DNA from: JACVCS01 sp038328575
Lineage (GTDB): Bacteria > Planctomycetota > Phycisphaerae > Phycisphaerales > UBA1924
Direction of reading: 5' to 3'
NCBI GenBank assembly: GCA_038328575.1
Contig: JBBQMD010000009.1
Coordinates: 1-64,000 of the forward strand
Length of the DNA stretch: 64,000 nt
Below, one piece after another: positions 17,371-26,832 of the stretch. The notes under the pieces are model-generated. The model ran no database searches. It worked only from the letters and a program-made list of their open reading frames with translations, and was not told where the DNA came from. Positions within the stretch are counted from its first letter, which is position 1. Each line of letters begins with the position of its first letter. The translations under genes and the position numbers were made by a program.

Positions 17371-20130
17371 TCAGAGAGGTTCCTTGTCGTCGGTGCCGAC
17401 GCGTTCCTCGCCCGGGACGCGGCTGGCGGCGATGACCTGGTCCGCCTCGTTGAGGCCGACGACGCGGACGCCCTGGGTGCCGCGGCCGATCTGGCTGATC
17501 GAGGCGGCGCTCATGCGCACGAGCTGGCCCTGCTTGGTGACGACGACGACGTCATCGGTCTCGACCACGCCGATGGCGGCGACGGATGGGCCGTTGCGTT
17601 CGGAGGTGCGGATATCGGCGCGGCCTTTTCCGCCGCGAGATTGCGAGCGCATGGGGCCGATCTCGGGCTGAACGCGGTACTCGTCGATAGCGGTGCGTTT
17701 GCCGTAGCCGTTGGCGGTGATGGTCAGGAGGCTGATGGCGGGGTTGACGGTGTGGAAGATTTCTTTATCTGCGGGGTCGGGTCGCATGGGCACGACGACG
17801 AGGCCGATGGCGCGATCGCTATCGGCAAGGTCGATGGCGCGTACGCCGCCAGCGGCGCGGCCCATGTCGCGGGCGTCTTGCTCGCTGAAGCGGATGGCCT
17901 GGCCAAGCGCCGTGGCGATGAGCAGGTCGTCGGTGCCGCTGGTGAGCGCGACATCGAGCAGCGCGTCGCCCTCGCGGATATCGACAGCGATGATGCCGCT
18001 CTTGTTGACGTTCATGTAGGCCTTGAGGGCGGTGCGTTTGACGAGGCCCTGGCGGGAGGCGAAGGTGAGGTAGTTGGAGCCTTCCTCGAAGTTCTTGACG
18101 TTGAGGAACGCGACGGCCTTCTCGCCGGGCTTGAAGTCGATCATCTGTACCAGCGGGCGGCCCTTGGCGGTGCGCTCCATCTCGGGCAGCTCGTAGACCT
18201 TGATCTTGAACACGCGCCCGGAGTCGGTGAAAAGGAGTAGGTGATCGTGCGTGCTGGCGACGAACATGTGCTCGATGAAGTCGGCCTCGCGGGTCTTGCC
18301 GGCGATGATGCCCTTGCCGCCCCGACGCTGGGCCTGGTAGGTGTGCAGCGGGACGCGCTTGGCGTAGCCGGCGTGGCTGATGGTGACGGCCATGTCCTGC
18401 ACGGGGATCAGGGCCTCGATGTTGAGGTCGTCGTCGGCGGCGTCGGAGATCTCGGTCTTGCGTGGTCTGGCGTGGCGGAGCTTCATCGCCTCGCAATCGG
18501 CTTTAATGAGATCGCGGACTTTTTGCTCGCTGTTGAGGATGGCTTCGAAGTCTTCGATCTGCGCGATGATCTGGCGATAGTCCGACGCGAGCTTTTCGAT
18601 CTCTAGCCCGGTGAGCTGGATGAGGCGCATGTTGCCGATGGTCTCGGCCTGCACGCGTGAGAGGATGACGCCGCCCACCGCGTCAAACTTGCGGACGTGG
18701 GCCAGCAAGCGGTTGGGCACCTGGGCCGCGAGCGGGTGAGACTCTGTGATGCGGAAGCGGCGCGACATGAGCTTGTCGATGGCTTCCGGGCGCGTGCGGC
18801 TGGAGCGGATCAGCTTGATGACCTCGTCGATATCGCACACGGCGTAGATCATGCCCTCGAGCACGTGGGCCTTCCTGCGGGCCTCGCTGAGCAAGTAAGC
18901 GGTGCGACGCCGGATGACCTCGGTGCGGTGATCGATGTAGCACTTGATCATCTCGCGCAGGCTGAGCGTGCGCGGCTGGCGGTTGACAAGCGCGATGTTG
19001 TTGATGCTGAAGGTCTGCTGCAAGGGTGTCTGGGCGTAGATCTGTTTCTCGACGATGGCGGGGTCAGCGCCCTTCTTGAGCTCGACGACGACGCGGACCA
19101 TCGCATCGCGCCCGGACTCGTTGCGCACGTCGGAGATCTCGGTGATCGTCTCATCCTTGACGGACTCGACGATGCGTTCGGTGAGGGTTTTGAGGCCGAG
19201 GTTGTAGGGGATGGCGTCGATGACCAGTTGCTGACGGTCTTTGGAGCCGGGGACATCTTCGACGCGGACGGTGCCGCGAAGGCTGACCTTGCTGCGCCCA
19301 GTTTCGTAGCCTTCGATGACGCCGCGCCGCCCGAGGATGATGCCGCCGGTGGGGAAGTCGGGGCCTTTCATGCCGCGCCGGGTGAGGACGGGCTTGCCTT
19401 CGGCGTCGGCGGTGTAGACGTCGGTCATCAGTTCGATGAGCGAGATCTCGGGGTTGTCGATGGTGCGGATGATGGCGTCGAGAACCTCTACGGGGTTGTT
19501 GGGGGCCATGCTGGTGGCCATGCCGACGGCGATGCCGACGCCGCCGTTGACGATCAGGTTTGGGAACCGGCCCGGGAGCACGACGGGCTCTTTCATGCGG
19601 TCGTCAAAGTTGGGCACCATATCAACAGTGCCGAGTGCGATGTCCTCGAGCATGTCCAGCGCGGCCGAGGTCATGCGGGCCTCGGTGTAACGCATGGCGG
19701 CGGGCGGGTCGGGCTCGATGGAGCCGAAGTTTCCTTGCGGGTCAACGAAGGTGACGCCCTGGCGCCAGAACTGGCCCATGTTGACGAGGGTGCCGTAGAG
19801 AGCGGAGTCGCCGTGGGGGTGATAGTTGCCCATGACGTCGCCGACGATTTTGGCACACTTGAGGTGCTTGCGGCCGGGGAGCAGGCGGAGTTCATACATG
19901 CCGAAAAGGAGACGTCGCTGACTGGGCTTGAGGCCGTCGCGGACATCGGGCAGCGCGCGATCCATGATGGTGGACATCGCGTAGGTGAGATAGGAGTCTT
20001 GCAGCTCGCGCTCGATCATCATGTCGACGATCTTGCCGTGGTTCGGCTGGGGCGGGCCGGGCGTGCCAGTGGGGGCCGCGGGTGGGGGGGGCGGCGAGGA
20101 GGCGGGCGGGAGGGAGGCGTCGTCGGGCAT
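17371..20130 (-). CDS. gyrA: DNA gyrase subunit A
   Basis: GyrA is the DNA-cleaving subunit of gyrase, which introduces negative supercoils. The 919-residue protein begins with about 30 Pro/Gly/Ala-rich residues absent from most GyrA proteins, then the breakage-reunion domain from HGKIVDMMIERELQDSYL. The active-site tyrosine is Tyr148 in AAMRYTEARM. The quinolone-pocket segment GNYHPHGDSALYGTLVNM (101-118) has Ser109 at the E. coli Ser83 position but Gly113 at the Asp87 position. The C-terminal beta-pinwheel carries the GyrA box QRRGGKG, which distinguishes gyrase from topoisomerase IV. The likely promoter TATCAT lies at 20226-20231, giving a leader of about 90 bases. gyrB is not in the window. 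Confidence 0.95.
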   Translation of the reverse strand: MPDDASLPPASSPPPPPAAPTGTPGPPQPNHGKIVDMMIERELQDSYLTYAMSTIMDRALPDVRDGLKPSQRRLLFGMYELRLLPGRKHLKCAKIVGDVMGNYHPHGDSALYGTLVNMGQFWRQGVTFVDPQGNFGSIEPDPPAAMRYTEARMTSAALDMLEDIALGTVDMVPNFDDRMKEPVVLPGRFPNLIVNGGVGIAVGMATSMAPNNPVEVLDAIIRTIDNPEISLIELMTDVYTADAEGKPVLTRRGMKGPDFPTGGIILGRRGVIEGYETGRSKVSLRGTVRVEDVPGSKDRQQLVIDAIPYNLGLKTLTERIVESVKDETITEISDVRNESGRDAMVRVVVELKKGADPAIVEKQIYAQTPLQQTFSINNIALVNRQPRTLSLREMIKCYIDHRTEVIRRRTAYLLSEARRKAHVLEGMIYAVCDIDEVIKLIRSSRTRPEAIDKLMSRRFRITESHPLAAQVPNRLLAHVRKFDAVGGVILSRVQAETIGNMRLIQLTGLEIEKLASDYRQIIAQIEDFEAILNSEQKVRDLIKADCEAMKLRHARPRKTEISDAADDDLNIEALIPVQDMAVTISHAGYAKRVPLHTYQAQRRGGKGIIAGKTREADFIEHMFVASTHDHLLLFTDSGRVFKIKVYELPEMERTAKGRPLVQMIDFKPGEKAVAFLNVKNFEEGSNYLTFASRQGLVKRTALKAYMNVNKSGIIAVDIREGDALLDVALTSGTDDLLIATALGQAIRFSEQDARDMGRAAGGVRAIDLADSDRAIGLVVVPMRPDPADKEIFHTVNPAISLLTITANGYGKRTAIDEYRVQPEIGPMRSQSRGGKGRADIRTSERNGPSVAAIGVVETDDVVVVTKQGQLVRMSAASISQIGRGTQGVRVVGLNEADQVIAASRVPGEERVGTDDKEPL

Positions 20131-20225
20131 GGATGGGCCTGTGGAGTGGCACCGGCAGGCCGGATGGTGGGCCTGCGAGGCGCGGGCGGGCGGGTGAGGA
20201 GTCGGCTCTTGGTGGAGCCACCGCC

Positions 20226-20231
20226 ATGATA
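20226..20231 (-). promoter_or_regulatory. Candidate -10 box of gyrA
   Basis: Minus-strand TATCAT has the same sequence as the polX box but lies 95 bases before the gyrA ATG, so gyrA would have a conventional leader. No clear -35 is seen. Confidence 0.4.
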
Positions 20232-20320
20232 GCGAGGGGAACGCGGTTTTACCGGTTTCTCGCTTTGAATGTTCCAGATTTCAGGCGCGGGGAAAGAGGC
20301 GATCCGGGGCCGAAATCGGA

Positions 20321-22426
20321 TCAGCGATCTTGCGGGCGAAGGCGTCGGTCTGCCGGTGAGGGCGTTGGGATTGGTGGCGTAGGCGTGGTGGAAGGGGGCT
20401 TGGTCGGAGCCTGCGCCGCAGGGGCGGTCATGGCGTCCAGCGAGCGGATGGTTTCGACGAGGCAGAGAAGGGTCATTGCGGTGGCCTCGTCGCTGGCGCG
20501 GATCTCCCACGGGGCGGTGCGGACGCCGCCAAGCTCGCTGGCGGGGACGCCGCGCCACGCGGCGGAATCGTCGATCTGGAGTTGACGAAAGAAGCGCAAA
20601 GCGCTAAGCAGGCGGACGAGCTCGCGCGGGCGACGCTCGGCGGGGATTGCGCCCTCGGTGCGGAGCGCGGCGGCGACGTAGGCAAGCGGGCGCGCCGCGT
20701 GCCAGTTGGGCAGGGGGTTCTTGGAGCGCGTGAAGACGATGCCGCCGACAAAGTCCGCGTCGGCCTCGTCGGTGTCGTTGGCGGTGACCTGATACTCCCA
20801 GAGCGTGTCAATCATCTCGGAGAGGGCTGGTGAGGGGATGGGGCGGCGCAGGTCTGCCCAGCCGAGCCAGGGCATCGCGCTGACGAGCTGCGCGGGCGGA
20901 ACGCCGGACATGATGGTGGCGGTGAGGTCGTCCGCACGCGTGATGTCGTCGGCGTTTGCGGCGAGCATGCGGCGCGCCCAGGCCACGGATGCGGATTGCG
21001 GGCGCGGGCCGGTGAGCAGAGCGCTGGCGTCGCCCCGGGTGGCGTCGTTGAGCGAGGTATCGCACGCCAGAGCGAGGGCGGTGCGGAGCGACTCTTGCTC
21101 GGGCGTGAGCGATGGTGGGGCGTTTGACGGGCTGGCGTTGGCGGCTTGGGCTTTGGCGGGCACGCGCGTGGCTGCGTACTCCTGCAGCGCGACGCGCACG
21201 ATCGCGGCGAGCGAGGGCGTTCGCGAGACCTCGCGCGTGGGGACGCGCTGGACGAGGCGGGCGATCGCGTCGTCGGCCCAACGAGCGGAGGCGGGCACGA
21301 CGGTGCTGGCGCGGACGAGGGCCAGGGCGGTGAGAGCTTCGGTGAGGGGCGCGCCGGGCGCGGGGCGTGCGTGGTTGTCGAGCCAGGTGCCGGCGCGAGT
21401 GACGAAGTTGATGAGATCGGCGCGGGAGTCCAGATCGCGCTGGTCGATCAGGCGCTGGCCTCTATGCAGGAACGTGCCGGGCTGATCGGCGCGGCTCTGG
21501 CAGACGTGAAGCGTACGGAAGAGGTGGATGGTGACCTTGCGTTCAAGCCGGAGCGTGCGCGGCTCCAGCAGCGCGCTGGTCGGATCGCCGGTGAGGCTGG
21601 GCACCAGCGAGAGCATCGCCTGCGGCGCGCGGGATTCCTGAGTGAGCATGCGTGTGGGGAACATGCCGCGCGGGACGGAGCCGGGGACGCTGAGCGCGAT
21701 GCCCATGACGCCCGGGGAGAGGATGGCGTCAAGGTCCGACCCGGTGTCGATCTCGATTGGCGTGAGCGGCCCGGCGATCTCGACGCTGAGGGTGAGCGTC
21801 TGAAGCAGCAGGGCGACCTTGGCGCGGTTGTCGGGGTCGATGGACACGGCGCGGGCGGCTTGTCGGATGACCAGGTCCGTCGCGCGCGAGAGCGTCGTGT
21901 CGCTGTCGCTCTGGTCAAGTTCGCTGAAGACTTCAGCGCGGGCGAGGACGGTCTCGCCCAAGCGAACCTCCACGAGCACGCCTTCGACGCGCAGGGGCGC
22001 AGCGGGGGGAGCCGCGGGAGACTCGGGCGGTTGGGTGACTGTTCCGGCGTTGAGCATCGCGCGGACGCGCGTGAACGCGTCCATCGCGATGGCGGCGCCG
22101 GGGGGCTTGGCGGGGACCATGTTGCCCGGGCCGGCTCGCGTGGGAGCGGGCGCGGGATTGGTGCCGGAAGGGGAGCCGGGCAGCAGGATGCCGCCACCAT
22201 CGCGCTGTTCGGCGGGCGGCTGGTGAGCGGGCGCGCTGGGGTTGCACAGAAGCATTGCCCCGAGCGCGATCCCGAAGACCCGAGCGCCGGCCGCCACGCT
22301 CCCTCGCCGGGGTGACGCCGGCAGCGTCCGCATCGCGTTCAACCGCCACGGCGGGAACGCGAGGTCGTTCGCTTCGCGTTCGACGGGTGCGGTCGCGGGT
22401 GTTGCGGCGTTGCGAAGAGTGAACAT
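20321..22426 (-). CDS. Exported protein of unknown function
   Basis: I do not recognise this 701-residue protein. It has an N-terminal hydrophobic segment (VFGIALGAMLLC) about residue 50, followed by a Pro/Ala/Gly-rich stretch, which suggests export or membrane anchoring. The rest is Ala/Arg/Leu-rich with alternating helical segments and few Lys residues. One part (ARTLRLERKVTIHLFRTLHV) resembles a beta strand pair. The C-terminus is Pro/Thr-rich and ends in RRLRPQDR. Translation may begin at 22426, or at an internal ATG at 22333 that would give a conventional signal peptide (MRTLPASPRRG...). It follows gyrA in the opposite order of transcription and has no recognisable partner. Confidence 0.5.
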   Translation of the reverse strand: MFTLRNAATPATAPVEREANDLAFPPWRLNAMRTLPASPRRGSVAAGARVFGIALGAMLLCNPSAPAHQPPAEQRDGGGILLPGSPSGTNPAPAPTRAGPGNMVPAKPPGAAIAMDAFTRVRAMLNAGTVTQPPESPAAPPAAPLRVEGVLVEVRLGETVLARAEVFSELDQSDSDTTLSRATDLVIRQAARAVSIDPDNRAKVALLLQTLTLSVEIAGPLTPIEIDTGSDLDAILSPGVMGIALSVPGSVPRGMFPTRMLTQESRAPQAMLSLVPSLTGDPTSALLEPRTLRLERKVTIHLFRTLHVCQSRADQPGTFLHRGQRLIDQRDLDSRADLINFVTRAGTWLDNHARPAPGAPLTEALTALALVRASTVVPASARWADDAIARLVQRVPTREVSRTPSLAAIVRVALQEYAATRVPAKAQAANASPSNAPPSLTPEQESLRTALALACDTSLNDATRGDASALLTGPRPQSASVAWARRMLAANADDITRADDLTATIMSGVPPAQLVSAMPWLGWADLRRPIPSPALSEMIDTLWEYQVTANDTDEADADFVGGIVFTRSKNPLPNWHAARPLAYVAAALRTEGAIPAERRPRELVRLLSALRFFRQLQIDDSAAWRGVPASELGGVRTAPWEIRASDEATAMTLLCLVETIRSLDAMTAPAAQAPTKPPSTTPTPPIPTPSPADRRLRPQDR

Positions 22427-22673
22427 GGTGTGGCGGCCTCGCGACGAGGTGGTGCGAACGTGTCACGAGCGTATCAACGGTTCTCGGACGCTTCGAGCGC
22501 TAGGCCGGCCAAGCCCCCGGAAATCCGGGTCAGATCCGAGGCGGGCGCGAGTTTTCGGAGGTATGGTGTGGTGGGCGGGCGCGGGGTGCTCGCCTCGGCA
22601 CGCGGGTTGTTCAGTGTTTATTGACGTCACGGCGCAGCGATGTGCGGTGAGGTCAGACAACTGGAGAAAAGAT

Positions 22674-22754
22674 ATGAACACGCTCTTTGCTCTCTCGGTC
22701 AATCGTCAGCGACTCGGCCTTCTATTTCTGCTCTCGTTCGCCGCGATGTGCTGA
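22674..22754 (+). CDS. Possible 26-residue hydrophobic peptide
   Basis: This short frame encodes MNTLFALSVNRQR followed by the hydrophobic stretch LGLLFLLSFAAM and a final Cys before TGA. A GGAG sequence lies 7 bases upstream of the ATG. It could be a small membrane peptide, the remnant of a lipoprotein signal sequence, or chance. It lies alone in the roughly 480-base gap 22427-22905, in which nothing else was recognised. Confidence 0.3.
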   Translation: MNTLFALSVNRQRLGLLFLLSFAAMC

Positions 22755-22905
22755 AGGATTTGAAGGTTGATTGGGGAGGACTCCTCGGCTCGCCGGCTTT
22801 CCCTTCCGATTCGGCGCGGAATCGGGTGCGGCGCGGAAGGCAAACGGATCAGAGCCGCGCCACAGTGGCGTGTTTGCGTTTTTGGCGTGCGCGTCCGTGT
22901 GACGA

Positions 22906-25900
22906 TCAGCGTGGCACGGTGATGGGCGTGGGGCGTGTGACATCCACGCGATCGGTCACCAGATTCCAGACGATCTTGCTGGCGCCGATCGGGGCGCCTC
23001 GAGCGGGGTCGACAAGTGTGACGCGGGTCAGGTCGCCGCCTTCAGCGGTGAGCGTGCGGTTCATGGCGTCGTAGCGCATGAGTTCAGCGAAGACGCGTTT
23101 GTCGCTATCACCTTGGGCGACGACGGCGCCCTGCGCAGTGGCGCTGATGAGGCGGGCGTCGTTCGAGCGCTCGCCGGGCTTGGTGGGGTCGATCTGCCCG
23201 GGCGATGGGACGTCAACGAGTGCGGAGAGGCGTTCACCTTCGAGCGTGAGAAGGCCGCTGGCCTGGTCCTGCGGGCGATGAATGAGACGAACGCTGCCGG
23301 TGAGGTCGGCCCGGCCGCTGGCGCGATTGAGGCTGAGTTGCTCGGTCCAGGAAAAAAGCGATGAGCCGGAGCGCCGCTGCGAGGTGCCGAAGAGCGAGCC
23401 CGGCGTCGAGATCGAGGGTGGTGCGTCTGCGTTTGCCGGTGCGCTGGCGGCGCGGTCATCCACGAGCAATCGCCCGGGGCCGGGGACCACGAGTGTTGAG
23501 TCGGTCTCGCTGGCGATGATGCGATCGCCTTCGAGGAAGATGAGTCGGCGCGCGCCGGTGACCTGATCGATGCGAAGGCTCTCGATCTGAGCGCGAGCGC
23601 CCGAGCGATCCTGCAAGCTGCGCCCGCTGGCGACGGCGCGCGAGACCTGACGACGTGTCTCGGGTTTGGCGCCGGGTACAAGGGCGGCGGCGGGGCTGGC
23701 GGGGGTGAGCGCGATCTCGGTCTGGGTGAACTGCAAGTCGAGTCGGTCGCACCACACGCGCTCGATCTGTTGCGCGGATCGTGCGAGATTGCCCGCGCCG
23801 GGCCGGTCGCCGGCGCCGGTCCAGGTGGTGCGCACGTCGCCGACGATCTCGGCGGTGTTGGTTGTGTCGCTGAGCGTCATCCAGCTTGTCCAAGTCGTGT
23901 CGAGGCGTGCATCGGCGGTGGTGGCCATCGCGGTCGCGCTGGCGGCTGCGCGCTGGAAGGTCAGGCGGCCGGGGCCGAAGACCCCGAGCTTGCGGGCGGG
24001 CGAGTCGAGCGTCACCTGGCGAGCGGTGATCACTGCGCCGCGCTGGGAGATCCGCACGCCCTCGGGCTGATCGGCGAAGAGGTTGGCGCGCTCCGCGATG
24101 GGGTCGGCGGTGAGGCGGTCGGCGAGGGCCTCGATGCCGCGATCGTCGGTGTAGCGCACGTCGCCGCTGGCGTTGACGCCGACGGCGCGAATCTGGCCAC
24201 GGGCGTCGGGCTCGAGCGCGGCTTCGAGCGAGTCGCACAAGAGCCGGGACCCGGCGCGCTGCGCATCGACAAGCCCGCGCGCGATTGCAAGAGCCGGGGT
24301 GGACTCGCGCTCGCCGGCTTTCGGGGGCGTGAAGGCGAGCGCCAACGACGAGCCCCGCAGGCTGGACGCGATCGCGCCCGGGCGCGTGCTGGCAGTGCGG
24401 GCCACGGCGTTCCCAGACGCCGCGACGCGCGTCAGGTATGTCGCGTCGCTCGGACGACGACGATCAAAGACTGCTTCGAGGAAATCGGCGTTCAACGACG
24501 AGCGCGCGTCGCGCGCGATGACCGAGCCCTGTGCCGCGGCCCGACGGATCTCGCCGGTCATCCATCCGGCGCGGGTGAAGAACTCGATGTCCGCCTGATC
24601 GGTCCAGGAGATGAGGCGCTGCGCGGCGTCGGTGCCGGGCGCGAAGCCTTCCGCCGCAGCGCGTTCCTGTACCTCGCCCGGGCCGAGCAGCTGCGCGATG
24701 CCGGAGCCGAGGTTGACGCGCAGGGCTTCGCCGGTGAGCGTGGCACGCTCGCCGCTGGTCACGCGGAATGGTGTCTGGCGTGAGCCCAGGAGGCTCAGGT
24801 TTCTTGAAGTTGCGCCGTAGACCAGCGAGCCGGCGACGCCAGAGATGCTCGCACGCTGATCGGAAAACTCGACGCTCGCGTCGCGCGAGGCGGTGGCGAT
24901 CGACGAGCCCTCGCCGGTCGGGCGCGCCGACGCGGGCGAACTGATGCGGATCGCGGCATCATCGGAAGCGAGCGCCGGCGGCGCGATCTCTAGCGGGCGG
25001 ATGACCATCGGGCCCGTCCACGTCAGGCGGATCTGCTCATCGGCGCGACCCTGACGAGAGACCGGTGCGCTGCCAACGGGCGGCGTGACGGCGAGGCCGG
25101 TGGTCGATGTAGTGTCTGCGGGCGTGGCAGAGTCTGTGACAGCGCCGGGGCCTTCGCGCGGGCCGAGTGCGCCATCGGGGAGTTGATTACCGACGAGGCG
25201 CACCCAGACCTCCGCGAGTTCGCCCCTGAGCTTGCGCGAGCCGGAGGTAACGGTGACAGAGCCCTCGGCCTGCGCGCGGTAGAGCGTCTCAATCGGCGCC
25301 GGGGCGTCGAGCTTCGGCTCGGCGGCGGTCGCTGTTGTTGTCGTCGTCGTCGTTGGCGTGGAGGCAGGGCCTGATGGTGTACTGGGCGGCGCGGGGGCGG
25401 GGGTGTTTGAGGTCAGCGCTTGGCTGCGTGGGGAGATGATGACTTCATCGACGCGTTCAAACTCGCCGAGTTCGAGGCGCTGGTTAACATCGTTTCCGAC
25501 GAGGCGGATGCCGCGCCCGCTGGCGCGGATGCGGTCGGAGGACATCGACCAGCGATCGCCGGTGGAAGCTTCGTAGAGCGAGCGATCAAAGCGCAGCGAT
25601 TGCGTCTCGAGCGTGAGGGCGGGCGGGCGCTCGATGTCCGCGGGCTGGCCTCGCGTGGTCGGCTCGAAGAACTCGACGCGGACCTGGCCCTCGAATGTGC
25701 CGGACTCGGGCTCTTCGCTGCGCGGCGGGCGCAGGATCGTGCCGCGCTGCGCGCGAACGGAGATGACGCGCCCGTCGCGCATGTAGATCAACCCGCGCGG
25801 CTCGGTGACGTTGGCTCTCCCGCCGGGCAGGGGGTCGAGCGTTGCCCAGCGCAGCACGCCGGCGACGCGGGTCGGGTCGTTCTTATCGACGAACTGGACC

Positions 25901-26208
25901 AGCGCGCGGTTGATGGTGCCGAGCGTCGCGCCGTCTGTCCCTGCGCCCTCGGCTGCGCCGCTTCCGGGCATTGGCGCTGTGCCGCCAGCGCCCTGCGCGC
26001 CGGCGCTTCGGGGCACCAGCACCGGCGGGCTAGATCGCTTGGACGAGCCCAGCAGCGCGAGCGTGACGACGCCGATCGAGATGAGCCCCACGGCGCCGGC
26101 GATGACCAGGCCGGTGCGTTGCACGCTGCCGCGGCGGGCGCGTGCGCGGGCTCGCTCCCGTTCATGTTGGGACGCGTCAAAATGGGTTGGAAGGTCGCGA
26201 GGCGTCAT
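22906..26208 (-). CDS. Giant LptC/LptA (OstA)-like LPS transport protein
   Basis: This 1100-residue protein has one N-terminal membrane anchor (about residues 31-54, GLVIAGAVGLISIGVVTLAL) and a very long periplasmic part rich in beta-strand repeats. Several units look like OstA/LptA-LptC beta-jellyroll strands: GSVTVTSGSRKLRGELAEVW, GDVRYTDDRGIEALADRLTA with VITARQVTLDSPARKLGVFG, and RLISATAQGAVVAQGDSDKR with MRYDAMNRTLTAEGGDLTRV. The context supports this: it follows kdsC by three bases and kdsD lies upstream, matching the kdsD-kdsC-lptC-lptA order known from E. coli. It may replace both LptC and LptA in carrying LPS across the periplasm. The assignment rests on fold-like repeats plus context, not on a clear family motif. 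Confidence 0.6.
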   Translation of the reverse strand: MTPRDLPTHFDASQHERERARARARRGSVQRTGLVIAGAVGLISIGVVTLALLGSSKRSSPPVLVPRSAGAQGAGGTAPMPGSGAAEGAGTDGATLGTINRALVQFVDKNDPTRVAGVLRWATLDPLPGGRANVTEPRGLIYMRDGRVISVRAQRGTILRPPRSEEPESGTFEGQVRVEFFEPTTRGQPADIERPPALTLETQSLRFDRSLYEASTGDRWSMSSDRIRASGRGIRLVGNDVNQRLELGEFERVDEVIISPRSQALTSNTPAPAPPSTPSGPASTPTTTTTTTATAAEPKLDAPAPIETLYRAQAEGSVTVTSGSRKLRGELAEVWVRLVGNQLPDGALGPREGPGAVTDSATPADTTSTTGLAVTPPVGSAPVSRQGRADEQIRLTWTGPMVIRPLEIAPPALASDDAAIRISSPASARPTGEGSSIATASRDASVEFSDQRASISGVAGSLVYGATSRNLSLLGSRQTPFRVTSGERATLTGEALRVNLGSGIAQLLGPGEVQERAAAEGFAPGTDAAQRLISWTDQADIEFFTRAGWMTGEIRRAAAQGSVIARDARSSLNADFLEAVFDRRRPSDATYLTRVAASGNAVARTASTRPGAIASSLRGSSLALAFTPPKAGERESTPALAIARGLVDAQRAGSRLLCDSLEAALEPDARGQIRAVGVNASGDVRYTDDRGIEALADRLTADPIAERANLFADQPEGVRISQRGAVITARQVTLDSPARKLGVFGPGRLTFQRAAASATAMATTADARLDTTWTSWMTLSDTTNTAEIVGDVRTTWTGAGDRPGAGNLARSAQQIERVWCDRLDLQFTQTEIALTPASPAAALVPGAKPETRRQVSRAVASGRSLQDRSGARAQIESLRIDQVTGARRLIFLEGDRIIASETDSTLVVPGPGRLLVDDRAASAPANADAPPSISTPGSLFGTSQRRSGSSLFSWTEQLSLNRASGRADLTGSVRLIHRPQDQASGLLTLEGERLSALVDVPSPGQIDPTKPGERSNDARLISATAQGAVVAQGDSDKRVFAELMRYDAMNRTLTAEGGDLTRVTLVDPARGAPIGASKIVWNLVTDRVDVTRPTPITVPR

Positions 26209-26211
26209 GGC

Positions 26212-26778
26212 TTATCGATCGTACATGGACAGGGCTTTGGACAGCAGGCCCTTGGCGTGCAGCAGGTGTTCGACGGCTTCGCGCACGGCGCCGCGCCCGC
26301 CGTGGGCGGTGGTGGTGTAGCGGGCCAGGGCCTTGACGGGTTCACTGGCGTCGCCCACCGCCATCGGATATCCGACGCGGCGCAGGACGCTGAGGTCGGG
26401 CCAATCGTCGGCGAGGAACGCGACCTGCTCGGGGCGCACCCGCGCGACGCGGCAGAGTTCGTCCAGCGAGGCGCCCTTGTCGCGGCTGCCCTGGATGACG
26501 TGCGGCACACGGAGGTCCGCCATTCGATGCAGGATGCTCTGGCTCGTGCGTCCGGTGATGACGCCAGCGGTGAAGCCCATAGTGTCCCAGAGTCGTAGGG
26601 CGAAGCCATCGCGCACGTTGTAGCTTTTGAACTCGCGCCCGTCGGCGTCGATGTTGATGGTGCCGTCGGTGAGCACGCCGTCAACGTCCAGCGCGAGCAG
26701 GGTGATGGCGGAGGCGTCGCCTGACGTCGCGCGAGTCTGCCCGCTGGCGGGCGTCGGTGAACCGGTCGAGTCACTCAT
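26212..26778 (-). CDS. kdsC: KDO 8-phosphate phosphatase
   Basis: KdsC is a HAD-family phosphatase that removes phosphate from Kdo-8-phosphate in the synthesis of the LPS inner-core sugar. The 188-residue protein has the nucleophile motif LDVDGVLTDG (Asp31, Asp33), the conserved VITGRTS, QGSRDKG and the C-terminal AHGGRGAVREAVE typical of KdsC. The metal-binding loop reads LADDWPDL instead of the usual GDDxxD, a mild deviation. The first 24 residues are a Ser/Thr-rich extension. It lies between kdsD and the LptC/A-like gene on one strand, with 54- and 3-base gaps. Confidence 0.88.
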   Translation of the reverse strand: MSDSTGSPTPASGQTRATSGDASAITLLALDVDGVLTDGTINIDADGREFKSYNVRDGFALRLWDTMGFTAGVITGRTSQSILHRMADLRVPHVIQGSRDKGASLDELCRVARVRPEQVAFLADDWPDLSVLRRVGYPMAVGDASEPVKALARYTTTAHGGRGAVREAVEHLLHAKGLLSKALSMYDR

Positions 26779-26832
26779 GGCGGTCTCAGCGTGCTGGCAA
26801 TGGTGCGTAGGGAAGGGGTGCGGGTGAAAAGT

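Noticed and set aside
18697..20229. Plus-strand frame of 510 codons opposite gyrA
   Set aside because: Antisense to clear gyrA; Asp/Val/Gly/His-rich and without family motifs.
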